From contig JAIRVF010000157.1 in the NCBI GenBank assembly GCA_031254035.1, positions 1 through 36,180 on the forward strand: a DNA stretch of 36,180 bases, given 5' to 3'. Below, in pieces: positions 1 to 7,742 of this stretch; position 1 is the first letter of the stretch, and every line of letters begins with the position of its first letter. A model generated the notes under the pieces. It worked only from the letters and a program-made list of their open reading frames with translations, did not search any database and was not told the DNA's origin. This DNA is from Paenibacillus sp. Lineage in GTDB: Bacteria > Bacillota > Bacilli > Paenibacillales > Paenibacillaceae. A program made the translations under genes and the position numbers.

Positions 1-13
1 AACTTCATAGTAA

Positions 14-85
14 GCGCCTCCTGTTGGGGTCTAGGCCTTTTGCCTGGTCTCACCCCCATCATACGAGGCGCTCCTGTTTTTGTCT
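14..85 (+). terminator. Tiered stem-loop followed by T-run at left edge
   Basis: GCGCCTC at 14-20 pairs with GAGGCGC at 65-71. Inside it GGGG (26-29) can pair with CCCC (53-56) and AGGC (33-36) with GCCT (42-45), giving a three-tier hairpin followed by a T5 run at 77-81. This looks like the terminator of a plus-strand gene lying left of the window; a structured regulatory RNA is the alternative. Confidence 0.45.
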
Positions 86-180
86 AAGCCAATTTTTTAG
101 CGTCCACAGGAATGTTTAGCGCATTTCAGGTTCGAAAAAACTATCGGAACACTGCGCTTTGATGTCTAAATCTAATATGA

Positions 181-240
181 GAAAAGCACTCCGATGAGTG
201 GCTTAGGCGATCCCGTAAGGGGCCGCCTTTTCTAATTAAT
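181..240 (-). terminator. Candidate terminator of nrdIEF
   Basis: Read on the minus strand just after the nrdF stop, there is a stem GGCG...CGCC with an inner CCC/GGG pairing. A second hairpin CACTC-ATCG-GAGTG follows, then CTTTTC. The second hairpin with its short T-run is the better terminator. The T-tract is interrupted, so efficiency is uncertain. Confidence 0.5.
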
Positions 241-243
241 CAA

Positions 244-1200
244 TCAGAAATCAAATACAAAATCCTCGTCAGTCAATGGTTCGATATTAATTGCACGTAC
301 GTACCCGTTGCCTTTTTTCGAGAAGAAGTCATGCTGTTTGGTATGCGTGCTGATGCCGTTGAAAACGATCGGGTTGATCGGCTCTTCTGGGAAATACGGT
401 TCAAAGCCGAGATTCATCAGCGCTTTATTAGCGTTATAGCGGACATATGTTTTTACTTCCTCTTGTAGGCTCAGCGGGCTGTAAAGATCATCCGTATACT
501 TAACTTCGTTCTGATAAAGCGTATCCAGTAGCTCATACATTTCCTTATTCAGACGTTCCTGATCTTCCGGGGTGAAATCCTGAAATAGCTCCTGAGCAAG
601 AATCCCCACATATAGACCATGGATGCTTTCGTCCCGAAGAATCAGGTCAATAATTTCCCCGCTGCTTGTCATCTTGCCTTGTCCCGCCAAATAGAGCGGG
701 TAGAAGAAACCGCTGTAGAACAGGTAGCTCTCCAGGAATACTGAAGCGATCATCGCTTTATACAGACCCTGTTTCGTCTCGATGTTGGTATACCACGATT
801 CGATCAGCTTGGCTTTGAATTGCAGCTGTTCGTTATTTTCTACCCAGCGGAAAATGTCGTCAATTTCCTCGGTTGAAGCGAGGGTGGTGAAAATGCTGCT
901 GTAGGACTTGGCATGGATCTGCTCCATCATCGACATGAAGCCGAGTACAGCTTTTCTCTGCAGCCCTTCAACATTCTCCAGTATTCTAGGCATGCCCACG
1001 CCGCCCTGCAGCGTGTCGAGCAACGTCAGGCCCCCTAGCACATGTTTGTAGACCGACCGTTCGTCATCGGTCATCTTGATCCAGTCCATTTTGTCATCGG
1101 AAAGGGGAATTTCATCGTCGGTCCAGAACTGCATAATATTTTGCTGCCAAAACATCAGGGTAAAATCATCATCCGGCCGGTTCCAGTTTACTGCTTTCAT
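244..1200 (-). CDS. nrdF: Class Ib ribonucleotide reductase, beta subunit
   Basis: Small (radical-generating) subunit of the class Ib ribonucleoside-diphosphate reductase, which makes deoxyribonucleotides with NrdE as catalytic partner and NrdI as flavodoxin activator. The 318 residues match the usual NrdF length. The dimetal ligands are visible as D62, E93, H96, E157, E191 and H194, with the radical tyrosine at Y100 in an E-x2-H-x3-Y motif; in this family the metal is normally manganese loaded with NrdI help. The ATG at 1200 is preceded by AAAGGAG at a suitable distance. It lies 81 bp downstream of nrdE, with a GC-rich inverted repeat between them, and is the last gene of nrdI-nrdE-nrdF. Confidence 0.97.
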   Translation of the reverse strand: MKAVNWNRPDDDFTLMFWQQNIMQFWTDDEIPLSDDKMDWIKMTDDERSVYKHVLGGLTLLDTLQGGVGMPRILENVEGLQRKAVLGFMSMMEQIHAKSYSSIFTTLASTEEIDDIFRWVENNEQLQFKAKLIESWYTNIETKQGLYKAMIASVFLESYLFYSGFFYPLYLAGQGKMTSSGEIIDLILRDESIHGLYVGILAQELFQDFTPEDQERLNKEMYELLDTLYQNEVKYTDDLYSPLSLQEEVKTYVRYNANKALMNLGFEPYFPEEPINPIVFNGISTHTKQHDFFSKKGNGYVRAINIEPLTDEDFVFDF

Positions 1201-1233
1201 CAGGCAATAACTCCTTTATATGAAGAAGGCAAT

Positions 1234-1254
1234 GGGGGACCCCGGGGAGTCCCT
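1234..1254 (-). other. GC-rich hairpin between nrdE and nrdF
   Basis: GGACCCC and GGGGAGTCC form a 7-bp stem with one bulged base in the 81-bp spacer. No T-run follows on either strand, so it is more likely an mRNA processing or stability element than a terminator. Its role is inferred only. Confidence 0.35.
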
Positions 1255-1281
1255 GCATCACCTTATCGTATTTTCGATATT

Positions 1282-3366
1282 TTAAACCGCGCAGCTTGTG
1301 CATTCTTCGATGGACAGTTTTTTCGTCCGGGTGTAATAAAGCGATTTAAGCCCTTTTTGAGCGGCGTAAATGTAAAAGCGCGACAGTTCGCGGGTCGAGA
1401 CGGTGCTGTTGACGTGCAGTACGGTCGATATGCCTTGGTCTACATGCTGTTGAATTTCGGCAATCATGTCGATCAGGCGGAACTGATCAATGTTGTAGGC
1501 TGATTTGTAAAACCACTGTGTTTCTGCACTCAGGAAAGGCATTGGATAATATGTCGTCGAGTTCGCGTATGTACGCGTTTCGATATGTTCAACGATCGGC
1601 ATGACACTGGACGTAGCGTTCTGGATATACGAGATGCTTTGCGTTGGCGCGATTGCCAGACGATAGGCGTGGTACAGGCCGTGTGTCTGCACTTGCTCCT
1701 TGAGTTGCTCCCAATCCTCCGGCGCTGGAATTTCGATGCCTGCAAAGAGTTTCTGCACACGTTCCGACTTCGGCCGGAAGTCCGTTTCGATGTAACGGGT
1801 AAAATAGGTGCCCTTCGCATATTCGGATTTCTCAAAATCATGGAAGGTAATGCCGCGATCACGGGCGATTTCCATGCTTTGCTCAAGAGAGTAATAGTTC
1901 ATCATCATGAAAAATGTGCTGGCAAATTCCCTGGCTTCAGGGCTTTCATAAGCGATTTTGTTTTTTGCCAGAAATCCGTTCAAATTCATGGCTCCAAGCC
2001 CGACGGAATGAAGTTCATTGTTGGCTCGCTGCACACCAGGTGCATTGTTGATTTGGGACAGGTTGCTGACGACGGTTAATGCTTCGATACCGACTCGTAC
2101 GGATTCTTTTACTTTTCCGTGCTCCATGACGTTGACGATGTTCAGCGAAGCCAGGTTGCAGCTGATGTCCCGCCGGATGATATCTTGGACGCCATAGTTG
2201 TTGATTTCTGAGGTCTCCTGTAGTTGGAAAATTTCTGTGCACAGATTGGACATTTTGATCTGGCCGATATCTTTCAGTGCATGAATGCGGTTCGCATTCG
2301 TTTTGTTCACGATATATGGATATCCGGATTCAAGCTGGGTGGATGCGATTTTGGTCAGCATGTCGCGTGCGCTCATAACGGTCTTTTTGGTGACCTTGTC
2401 ATTGGCGAGCAGCTCGTCGTACATCATGTCGAGATCCATATCATCTAGATGTTGGCCGTATGCTTTATAGACCGAATAAGGGCCAAATACGACAAGCGGT
2501 TTGTTCTGAGCGGCAAGCTCGTAGAATTTGTTTGGGATGATCAGACCGATGGACAATGTTTTGATCCGTAGCTTCTCATCGGCGTTAATCTTTTTGGAAT
2601 CTAGGAACTCGAGGACGTCCCAGCCGAAAATGTTGTAATAGCCTGCGCCGGATCCCTTGCGTTGACCCATTTGGTCGGCATAAGAGAAGGAATCTTCCAT
2701 GAGTTTAAGCACGGGCATGATGCCTTTTGCCGCTCCGGCGACCCCTTTGATCGGTTCTCCGCGTCCACGTAATTTTGACAGGTTGACAGCTACGCCGCCG
2801 CCGATTTTGGATAACTGCATGCAGGTTCCGAGTACATAGTTGATCGAGTTGAGGGAGTCGTCCATTTCAAGCAGGAAGCATGACACCAATTCGCCGCGGC
2901 GGCTTTTGCCTGCATTCAGAAATGTTGGCGTTGCTGGCTGCAGCCGCTGCTCGATCATGGCCTCAGCGATGCGGAGCGCCTTAGCGATATCTCCATCGCC
3001 AAGATGAAGGGCGACAATGGCTACGCGGTCCGGATATTGCTCGAGATATTGGCTTTTGTCATTTGTCTTCATCGCGTAATCTTTGTAGAACTTAGATATG
3101 GCCATGTAGGATTGAAACTGGAAGTCGCTTTGGGATGTAAGGGTAAATACCGCTTCAACTTCCTTGTAGGAATATTTCTCTAACACATTTTCGTAGTAGT
3201 CATTTTCAATCAGGTAATCAAGCTTTTCCCGAAGGGAACCGAACTTCATCGTATCTTGCTCGACTTCTTCCATAAAAGCTGCGACCGCTTCTTTATCTTT
3301 CTCTAATTGAAAATATCCGTCAGCACCCCGCTGCATCAATTCGTTGTTCAGTTCAATATGCTTCAA
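1282..3366 (-). CDS. nrdE: Class Ib ribonucleotide reductase, alpha subunit
   Basis: Large catalytic subunit that reduces ribonucleoside diphosphates. There is no N-terminal ATP-cone, as expected for class Ib. From the chosen start (694 aa) the redox pair is C163 and C403, the thiyl site is N374-x-C376-x-E378, and the C-terminal shuttle is C689-x2-C692. I chose the TTG at 3366 because AAAGGGTG lies 7 nt upstream and the protein then begins M-K-H-I-E-L-N-N, matching the start of Bacillus NrdE. An in-frame TTG at 3387 would add seven residues but lacks a good ribosome site. The start overlaps the end of nrdI by 14 nt, suggesting translational coupling. Confidence 0.96.
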   Translation of the reverse strand: MKHIELNNELMQRGADGYFQLEKDKEAVAAFMEEVEQDTMKFGSLREKLDYLIENDYYENVLEKYSYKEVEAVFTLTSQSDFQFQSYMAISKFYKDYAMKTNDKSQYLEQYPDRVAIVALHLGDGDIAKALRIAEAMIEQRLQPATPTFLNAGKSRRGELVSCFLLEMDDSLNSINYVLGTCMQLSKIGGGVAVNLSKLRGRGEPIKGVAGAAKGIMPVLKLMEDSFSYADQMGQRKGSGAGYYNIFGWDVLEFLDSKKINADEKLRIKTLSIGLIIPNKFYELAAQNKPLVVFGPYSVYKAYGQHLDDMDLDMMYDELLANDKVTKKTVMSARDMLTKIASTQLESGYPYIVNKTNANRIHALKDIGQIKMSNLCTEIFQLQETSEINNYGVQDIIRRDISCNLASLNIVNVMEHGKVKESVRVGIEALTVVSNLSQINNAPGVQRANNELHSVGLGAMNLNGFLAKNKIAYESPEAREFASTFFMMMNYYSLEQSMEIARDRGITFHDFEKSEYAKGTYFTRYIETDFRPKSERVQKLFAGIEIPAPEDWEQLKEQVQTHGLYHAYRLAIAPTQSISYIQNATSSVMPIVEHIETRTYANSTTYYPMPFLSAETQWFYKSAYNIDQFRLIDMIAEIQQHVDQGISTVLHVNSTVSTRELSRFYIYAAQKGLKSLYYTRTKKLSIEECTSCAV

Positions 3367-3712
3367 TGGTCTGCACCCTTTCAACAAAAGTTTCTATATC
3401 CTTCGATGTGCCTGACAGTTCGAATTTCGTAATGACTGGAACATGGTACATTTCGGAGATCGTATCCGCGCTTTTGGCAAAGCCTGGCCCCCAGTTGCGG
3501 TTGCCACTGGCAGAGACGCCTCGAAGCATCTTGCTGTTGCGGGATAGGAAAGATGTTACCTTTTCCGGTACCTGCCCAAAGCCGGTTGTATAAGTCACGA
3601 GAACGTAAGGCTCATTCACCTGCTCTTCTTCTCCGATGGAAACGGCCCGCATATTTAGCTTGTTTATAAAACGTCTGACATTCCCGGTTTTGGAATCGTA
3701 GACAACCAACAT
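3353..3712 (-). CDS. nrdI: Ribonucleotide reductase-associated flavodoxin NrdI
   Basis: Small FMN protein that supplies oxidant for assembling the Mn-tyrosyl cofactor of NrdF. The N-terminus M-L-V-V-Y-D-S-K-T-G-N-V-R-R-F carries the SKTGNV flavin-phosphate loop typical of NrdI, and about 119 residues is normal. The ATG at 3712 is chosen over an in-frame GTG at 3721 because AGGAG sits 8 nt before the ATG but abuts the GTG. It is first in nrdI-nrdE-nrdF; its last codons contain the ribosome site of nrdE. Confidence 0.95.
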   Translation of the reverse strand: MLVVYDSKTGNVRRFINKLNMRAVSIGEEEQVNEPYVLVTYTTGFGQVPEKVTSFLSRNSKMLRGVSASGNRNWGPGFAKSADTISEMYHVPVITKFELSGTSKDIETFVERVQTIEAY

Positions 3713-3806
3713 ATCTATCACTCCTACAAATACTTTACAATAAAAAACGACGCTGCTTCTGTCCCAGAGGCAAGTCGTAATTTGTTATGATTTATGCTGC
3801 TTCAAT

Positions 3807-3847
3807 CAATATGTAGATGGTAAAATGAATTCTACATCAATATATTG
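3807..3847 (-). promoter_or_regulatory. Tandem NrdR boxes
   Basis: The core at 3838-3847 is CAATATATTG, a perfect match to the palindromic NrdR core C-W-A-T-A-T-A-T-W-G. The core at 3807-3816 is CAATATGTAG, one mismatch. They start 31 bp apart, the three-helical-turn spacing characteristic of paired NrdR boxes. One box lies inside the promoter spacer and the other just downstream of the -10. NrdR, an ATP-cone repressor, senses dATP/ATP and represses reductase genes. Confidence 0.85.
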
Positions 3848-3857
3848 GGATAGTCAA
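3829..3857 (-). promoter_or_regulatory. nrdIEF promoter
   Basis: On the minus strand, TTGACT (3857-3852), a 17-nt spacer and TAGAAT (3834-3829) make a near-consensus vegetative promoter about 120 bp before nrdI. The spacer contains one of the two NrdR boxes, so repressor binding would occlude polymerase. Confidence 0.85.
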
Positions 3858-3985
3858 TGTACAAATGTCTACATTTCCATGTCAGCGTTTCCGTCTGGTG
3901 CACGAGAATAAAGGGCGTGTAATCTATCATTTTGAGGTAAAAATCCCCATTTGCCGCTAGGTTGCAGGATCATAATTTTGAGTCC

Positions 3986-4034
3986 AAAAACAAAAAAACA
4001 GGCTCTTCTCCCCAAGATCTAGAGTGGCAGACCT
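3986..4034 (-). terminator. Candidate terminator downstream of clpP
   Basis: On the minus strand, AGG...CTCT pairs with AGAG..CCT around a loop and is followed by a long T-rich tract (4000-3986, T7-G-T5). The stem is imperfect but the T-tract is strong. It lies about 150 nt after the clpP stop. The rest of the 3722-4182 gap holds only the nrd promoter and NrdR sites. Confidence 0.45.
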
Positions 4035-4182
4035 TTAGAGTGAAGACCCTATTTTCTTGAAAATATAAGATCTTATAAATTTCACTTTCATAAGACTTAT
4101 ATTTCATCCACGAAATGTAAACTCCGCCAGTCAAAGACGGCGAAGACGTCTACGCTTGTTTCAACGAAACTCTTACTTGATA

Positions 4183-4779
4183 TTAGACGCCACCTACAGG
4201 TGGATGCTCCAGCACTTTATCGATAATGCCATATTCAGCGGCATCCTTCGCGCTCATGAAGTAGTCGCGGTCGGTGTCTTTTTCAATGCGTTCAAGCGGT
4301 TGACCTGTACGTTCGGCAAGAATGCGGTTCAGTGTATCACGCATTTTCAGGATGCGGCGAGCACGGATTTCGATATCCGTAGCCTGACCCTGAGCACCGC
4401 CGAGAGGTTGGTGGATCATGATTTCACTGTTTGGCAGCGCGTAACGCTTGCCTTTGGCGCCAGCATTCAGCAGGAAGGCACCCATGGAAGCGGCGAGACC
4501 CACGCAGATGGTGGACACGTCCGGCTTGATATATTGCATTGTATCAAAAATCGCCATACCGGCTGTAATGGAGCCGCCCGGGCTGTTGATATAGAGGTGA
4601 ATATCCTTTTCAGGGTCTTCGGCAGCCAGGAACAGCAGCTGGGCAATAATCGAATTGGCAACCACGTCGTTGACATCGGAACCCAGGAAAATAATGCGGT
4701 CTTTCAGCAATCTGGAATAAATGTCGTACGCGCGCTCGCCGCGGTTGCTTTGTTCAACGACCATAGGAACATAACTCAC
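4183..4779 (-). CDS. clpP: ATP-dependent Clp protease proteolytic subunit
   Basis: Serine peptidase forming the tetradecameric proteolytic chamber used with ClpX or ClpC/ClpE ATPases in the cytoplasm. From the GTG at 4779 the protein is 198 aa, the usual length, with catalytic triad S98 (in G-L-A-A-S-M-G-A), H123 (in M-I-H-Q-P) and D172 (in D-T-D-R-D). The GTG is chosen because GGGAGG lies 8 nt upstream and the product starts M-S-Y-V-P-M-V-V-E-Q as ClpP proteins do; a longer reading from 4809 would place the ribosome site inside the gene. It is a single-gene unit with a CtsR-controlled promoter. Confidence 0.97.
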   Translation of the reverse strand: MSYVPMVVEQSNRGERAYDIYSRLLKDRIIFLGSDVNDVVANSIIAQLLFLAAEDPEKDIHLYINSPGGSITAGMAIFDTMQYIKPDVSTICVGLAASMGAFLLNAGAKGKRYALPNSEIMIHQPLGGAQGQATDIEIRARRILKMRDTLNRILAERTGQPLERIEKDTDRDYFMSAKDAAEYGIIDKVLEHPPVGGV

Positions 4780-4848
4780 GTGGAAAACCTCCCTATTCAA
4801 TTGGATCAAATGTAATCATTCTATACATAATTTTACCGTATTAATCCC

Positions 4849-4877
4849 ATGATAAACAATTCCAAACAAAAAGTCAA
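4849..4877 (-). promoter_or_regulatory. clpP promoter
   Basis: On the minus strand, TTGACT (4877-4872), a 17-nt spacer and TATCAT (4854-4849) lie about 70 nt upstream of the GTG start. The -35 hexamer is part of the CtsR box. Confidence 0.8.
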
Positions 4878-4888
4878 AGAAAGTCAAA
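4872..4888 (+). promoter_or_regulatory. CtsR operator of clpP
   Basis: AGTCAAAGAAAGTCAAA is an exact match to the CtsR heptad direct repeat RGTCAAA-NAN-RGTCAAA. Its position over the -35 of clpP predicts repression at normal temperature and release on heat or protein-folding stress. ctsR itself is not in the window. Confidence 0.92.
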
Positions 4889-4967
4889 CTCTAGGCAAAA
4901 AAAATAGCCTATCATTGGCTGTTGGTTTACGGTCTAAACATAATGGCGAAAATATTTAGAAAAATAA

Positions 4968-5042
4968 TGGCGCGCCCGCGAGGGATCGAACCTCGATCTC
5001 AGGCTCCGGAGGCCTACGTCATATCCATTGGACCACGGGCGC
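4968..5042 (-). tRNA. tRNA-Arg (anticodon CCG)
   Basis: The minus-strand sequence folds as a cloverleaf. The acceptor GCGCCCG/CGGGCGC spans 5042-5036 and 4978-4972. A five-pair anticodon stem closes the seven-base loop CTCCGGA with anticodon CCG, and the T-loop GTTCGATCC is present. The discriminator is G and the CCA end is encoded at 4970-4968. It decodes the arginine codon CGG. Confidence 0.96.
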
Positions 5043-5110
5043 AAAGTTTAATGTTGTAGAAATGTGGTGTTAGCAAGTTATGCCCTCAAACATTTCGTAC
5101 AGCAAGAGTT

Positions 5111-5139
5111 AGTATATAATAAATTATTCGGAATTGCAA
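5111..5139 (-). promoter_or_regulatory. tRNA-Arg promoter
   Basis: On the minus strand, TTGCAA (5139-5134), a 17-nt spacer and TATACT (5116-5111) lie about 70 nt before the tRNA 5' end. The tRNA therefore appears to be a monocistronic unit transcribed away from cggR. Confidence 0.75.
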
Positions 5140-5242
5140 GTGTTCCTTTTACATTGATCCTATTTTTTTCGCAATCATTAGCCTTTCGTGAACATGCCTG
5201 TATAAGATGAAAGAATCTTGCAAAAGATAGACGTTGGACTAC

Positions 5243-5271
5243 TTGCAACAGGCAAGGAAATTGAGTAGAAT
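5243..5271 (+). promoter_or_regulatory. cggR-gapA operon promoter
   Basis: TTGCAA (5243-5248), a 17-nt spacer and TAGAAT (5266-5271) lie directly upstream of the CggR operator, as in the Bacillus subtilis cggR operon, where the repressor blocks elongation from a site downstream of the start point. Confidence 0.8.
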
Positions 5272-5276
5272 GAGAG

Positions 5277-5316
5277 TGGGACTTAAAACGTTAACCCGGG
5301 ACATTTTAAGGCCAGT
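5277..5316 (+). promoter_or_regulatory. CggR operator (two direct repeats)
   Basis: GGGAC at 5278-5282 and CGGGAC at 5297-5302 recur with a 20-bp period, the period of the known operator pattern CGGGAC-N6-TGTC-N4-CGGGAC-N6-TGTC. The TGTC parts are degenerate here (CGTT and AGGC). The repeats begin 6 bp after the -10 box, fitting a repressor lodged at the start of transcription. Confidence 0.8.
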
Positions 5317-5357
5317 AGCCGGAGAGAAGGAACTTGAAGTTGCAGGAGTGGAAAGCA

Positions 5358-6398
5358 ATGCGGAAAATATTAGAGATGCAAAAGCAGCTTCTGCCTGATC
5401 TCATGGACATTCTCAAGACTAGGTACACCATTCTTCATCAGATCATGCTTTCGGAGTTGATTGGTCGGCGCACGCTAGCGAATTCGCTACATATGACGGA
5501 ACGAGTGCTGCGTGCTGAAACGGATCTCTTGAAAGCCCAAGGGCTTATTGATATCGAGAGTTCCGGTATGAGAATCAGCGAAGCGGGACGAAGACTGCTG
5601 GAAGAGATGGGCCCGATGGCCAAGGAACTGTTTGGGCTGAACGAGTTGGGGGAGAAAATCCGCCGAGTTTACGGCTTGCAGAAGGTTGTAGTCGTGCCTG
5701 GGGATTGCGAGTCCTCACTACTTACCAAACGGGATCTCGGTCGTGAAGGAGCCAAGGCTCTCCTCGGAGTTATGAATCAGGAAGACACGGTGGCCGTAAC
5801 TGGCGGATCCACATTGGCTGCAGTTGCGGAAGAACTGAATCCTCAAGCATCTGTACCGATGAAAAATAGCTGGTTTGTACCGGCTAGGGGCGGACTTGGA
5901 GAGAGTGTAGAATTCCAGGCAAACACCATTGCTTCTACTATGGCAAAGCGCGTAGGCGCTCAGTACCGGCTGCTGCATGTACCGGATTTGCTGAGTGACG
6001 ATTCGTACCAATCGCTTGTGCAGGACCGTAATATCCAAGAAATTGTGCAAGTGATCCGGCAGTGCCGCATTATTGTGCATGGCATTGGAGATGCGATGGA
6101 AATGACCCGGCGCAGAAAGCTGGATTCGTCTGCGGCGCAGGAAATCCAGAAGGAAGGCGCGGTGGCTGAATCTTTTGGCTACTACTTTAATGATAAGGGA
6201 GAAGTCGTCCATCGAATGATCACGTTGGGCCTGCGTCTTGAAGACATTATCAGAACCGAGATTGTGATCGGGATCTCCGGAGGGAAAGACAAAGCGACCG
6301 CCATTCATTCGGTGCTGAAGTTCGGCCACGAGAATATCCTCGTTACGGATGAGGCAGCTGCGAGCGAAATTTGCAGACAAATTGACGAACAATCTTAA
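5358..6398 (+). CDS. cggR: Central glycolytic genes repressor (SorC family)
   Basis: Repressor of the operon it heads, released by fructose 1,6-bisphosphate. The N-terminal winged HTH (about residues 20-80) contains L-I-G-R-R-T-L-A-N-S-L and E-R-V-L-R-A-E. The SorC-type phospho-sugar domain follows, with V-T-G-G-S-T, the conserved F-V-P-A-R-G-G-L-G-E and E-A-F/S-G-Y-Y-F-N blocks that resemble B. subtilis CggR. 346 aa is normal. The ATG at 5358 is chosen because AGGAG lies 9 nt upstream and the protein begins like Bacillus CggR; the in-frame TTG at 5334 has AAGGA almost touching it. gapA follows after 121 bp. Confidence 0.95.
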   Translation: MRKILEMQKQLLPDLMDILKTRYTILHQIMLSELIGRRTLANSLHMTERVLRAETDLLKAQGLIDIESSGMRISEAGRRLLEEMGPMAKELFGLNELGEKIRRVYGLQKVVVVPGDCESSLLTKRDLGREGAKALLGVMNQEDTVAVTGGSTLAAVAEELNPQASVPMKNSWFVPARGGLGESVEFQANTIASTMAKRVGAQYRLLHVPDLLSDDSYQSLVQDRNIQEIVQVIRQCRIIVHGIGDAMEMTRRRKLDSSAAQEIQKEGAVAESFGYYFNDKGEVVHRMITLGLRLEDIIRTEIVIGISGGKDKATAIHSVLKFGHENILVTDEAAASEICRQIDEQS

Positions 6399-6437
6399 GA
6401 ACAGATACAAAATAAACGAGTTATCAATACAGGCGTA

Positions 6438-6480
6438 ATTGCTTGTTTTGAATAAATAATGGATTTTGCAGTATTTAGCG
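6438..6480 (+). other. Weak stem-loop between cggR and gapA
   Basis: CAGGC-GTAATT-GCTTG is a short stem that can be extended by A/T pairs on both sides. In B. subtilis the cggR-gapA transcript is cut just upstream of gapA and a stem-loop protects the downstream product. This hairpin is in the corresponding position, but the processing role is inferred. Confidence 0.3.
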
Positions 6481-6519
6481 GAATCCTGGACAAAAAAGAC
6501 ATTTTGGGAGGCTTATTCA

Positions 6520-7530
6520 ATGAGTGTAAAAGTAGGCATTAATGGTTTTGGACGTATCGGACGACTCGCTTTCCGCCGTATTCAGAATGTGGCAGGTATC
6601 GAGGTTGTGGCAATCAACGACTTGACTGATGCTAAAATGTTGGCTCATTTGCTTAAATATGATACAACTCAAGGTAAATTCGATGGAGAAGTTGAAGTTC
6701 ATGACGGTTTCTTCAAAGTAAACGGCAAAGAAGTAAAAGTTCTTGCTAACCGCAACCCTGAAGAACTTCCTTGGGGCGAACTTGGCGTTGACATCGTTCT
6801 GGAGTGCACAGGCTTCTTCACAACGAAAGAAAAAGCTGAGCTTCACTTGAAAGGCGGAGCGAAAAAGGTTGTCATCTCCGCTCCAGCTACAGGCGACATG
6901 AAAACTGTCGTTTACAACGTTAACCATGAAATTTTGGACGGAAGCGAAACCGTTATCTCCGGCGCATCTTGCACAACGAACTGCCTGGCTCCTATGGCAA
7001 AAGTTCTGAATGACAAGTTCGGCGTTATTGAAGGTTTGATGACTACAATTCACGCTTACACAGGCGACCAAAACACTTTGGATGCTCCTCACGCTAAAGG
7101 TGACTTCCGCCGCGCTCGTGCAGCTGCTGAAAACATCATCCCTAACACAACAGGTGCTGCAAAAGCAATCGGTCTGGTTATCCCTGATCTGCAAGGTAAA
7201 CTCGACGGTGCAGCTCAACGCGTACCAGTTGCAACAGGTTCCCTGACTGAACTTGTAACTGTACTCGACAAAAAAGTAACAGCTGACGAAGTCAATGCAG
7301 CCATGAAAGAAGCTTCTGACCCAGAAACTTATGGCTACACTGAAGATCAAATCGTATCTTCCGACATCAAAGGCATGACTTTCGGATCCCTGTTTGATGC
7401 AACTCAAACCAAAGTTCTGACTGTAGGCGACAAGCAACTCGTTAAAACCGTTTCTTGGTACGACAACGAAATGTCCTACACAGCTCAATTGGTTCGCACA
7501 TTGGAATACTTCGCGAAACTGGCTAAGTAA
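6520..7530 (+). CDS. gapA: Glyceraldehyde-3-phosphate dehydrogenase
   Basis: Converts glyceraldehyde 3-phosphate, NAD+ and phosphate to 1,3-bisphosphoglycerate in glycolysis. The Rossmann start G-I-N-G-F-G-R-I-G-R is present, the catalytic cysteine is C151 in S-C-T-T-N-C and its general-base partner is H178. Length 336 aa is typical. The ATG at 6520 follows GGGAGG; an upstream in-frame extension to 6466 lacks a ribosome site. Codon use is strongly biased, consistent with very high expression. Adjacency to cggR and the A-I-N-D-L segment favour the glycolytic, NAD-linked enzyme over gluconeogenic GapB. Confidence 0.97.
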   Translation: MSVKVGINGFGRIGRLAFRRIQNVAGIEVVAINDLTDAKMLAHLLKYDTTQGKFDGEVEVHDGFFKVNGKEVKVLANRNPEELPWGELGVDIVLECTGFFTTKEKAELHLKGGAKKVVISAPATGDMKTVVYNVNHEILDGSETVISGASCTTNCLAPMAKVLNDKFGVIEGLMTTIHAYTGDQNTLDAPHAKGDFRRARAAAENIIPNTTGAAKAIGLVIPDLQGKLDGAAQRVPVATGSLTELVTVLDKKVTADEVNAAMKEASDPETYGYTEDQIVSSDIKGMTFGSLFDATQTKVLTVGDKQLVKTVSWYDNEMSYTAQLVRTLEYFAKLAK

Positions 7531-7556
7531 TAACGGCACAGCGTAACGAACATATT

Positions 7557-7590
7557 GAGCGGAAACAGAACTTTTTGTTTCCGCTCTTTG
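7557..7590 (+). terminator. Hairpin after gapA (partial terminator)
   Basis: GAGCGGAAACA (7557-7567) and TGTTTCCGCTC (7576-7586) form a perfect 11-bp stem followed by only TTTG. With such a short T-run it probably terminates partially and stabilises the gapA message, leaving read-through into pgk. The 7591-7742 spacer holds a small A/T hairpin (GGATTT..AAATCC near 7662-7676) and no promoter I can defend. Confidence 0.7.
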
Positions 7591-7742
7591 TAAATATAAG
7601 TTTTTTCGTAGTAGGCAAGTGGTTAGGATAGAAGCTGGAGAGTATGGATAGATAAAATAAGAGGATTTTAAAAATCCCAATTGCGGTATGTTACCCCTGT
7701 TATTCCTGAAAAACAAAAAAATGGGTTGCGGAGGAACGAACA

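Noticed and set aside
4780..4809. Longer ClpP starting at 4809
   Set aside because: The added codons contain the GGGAGG ribosome site and are absent from the ClpP family.
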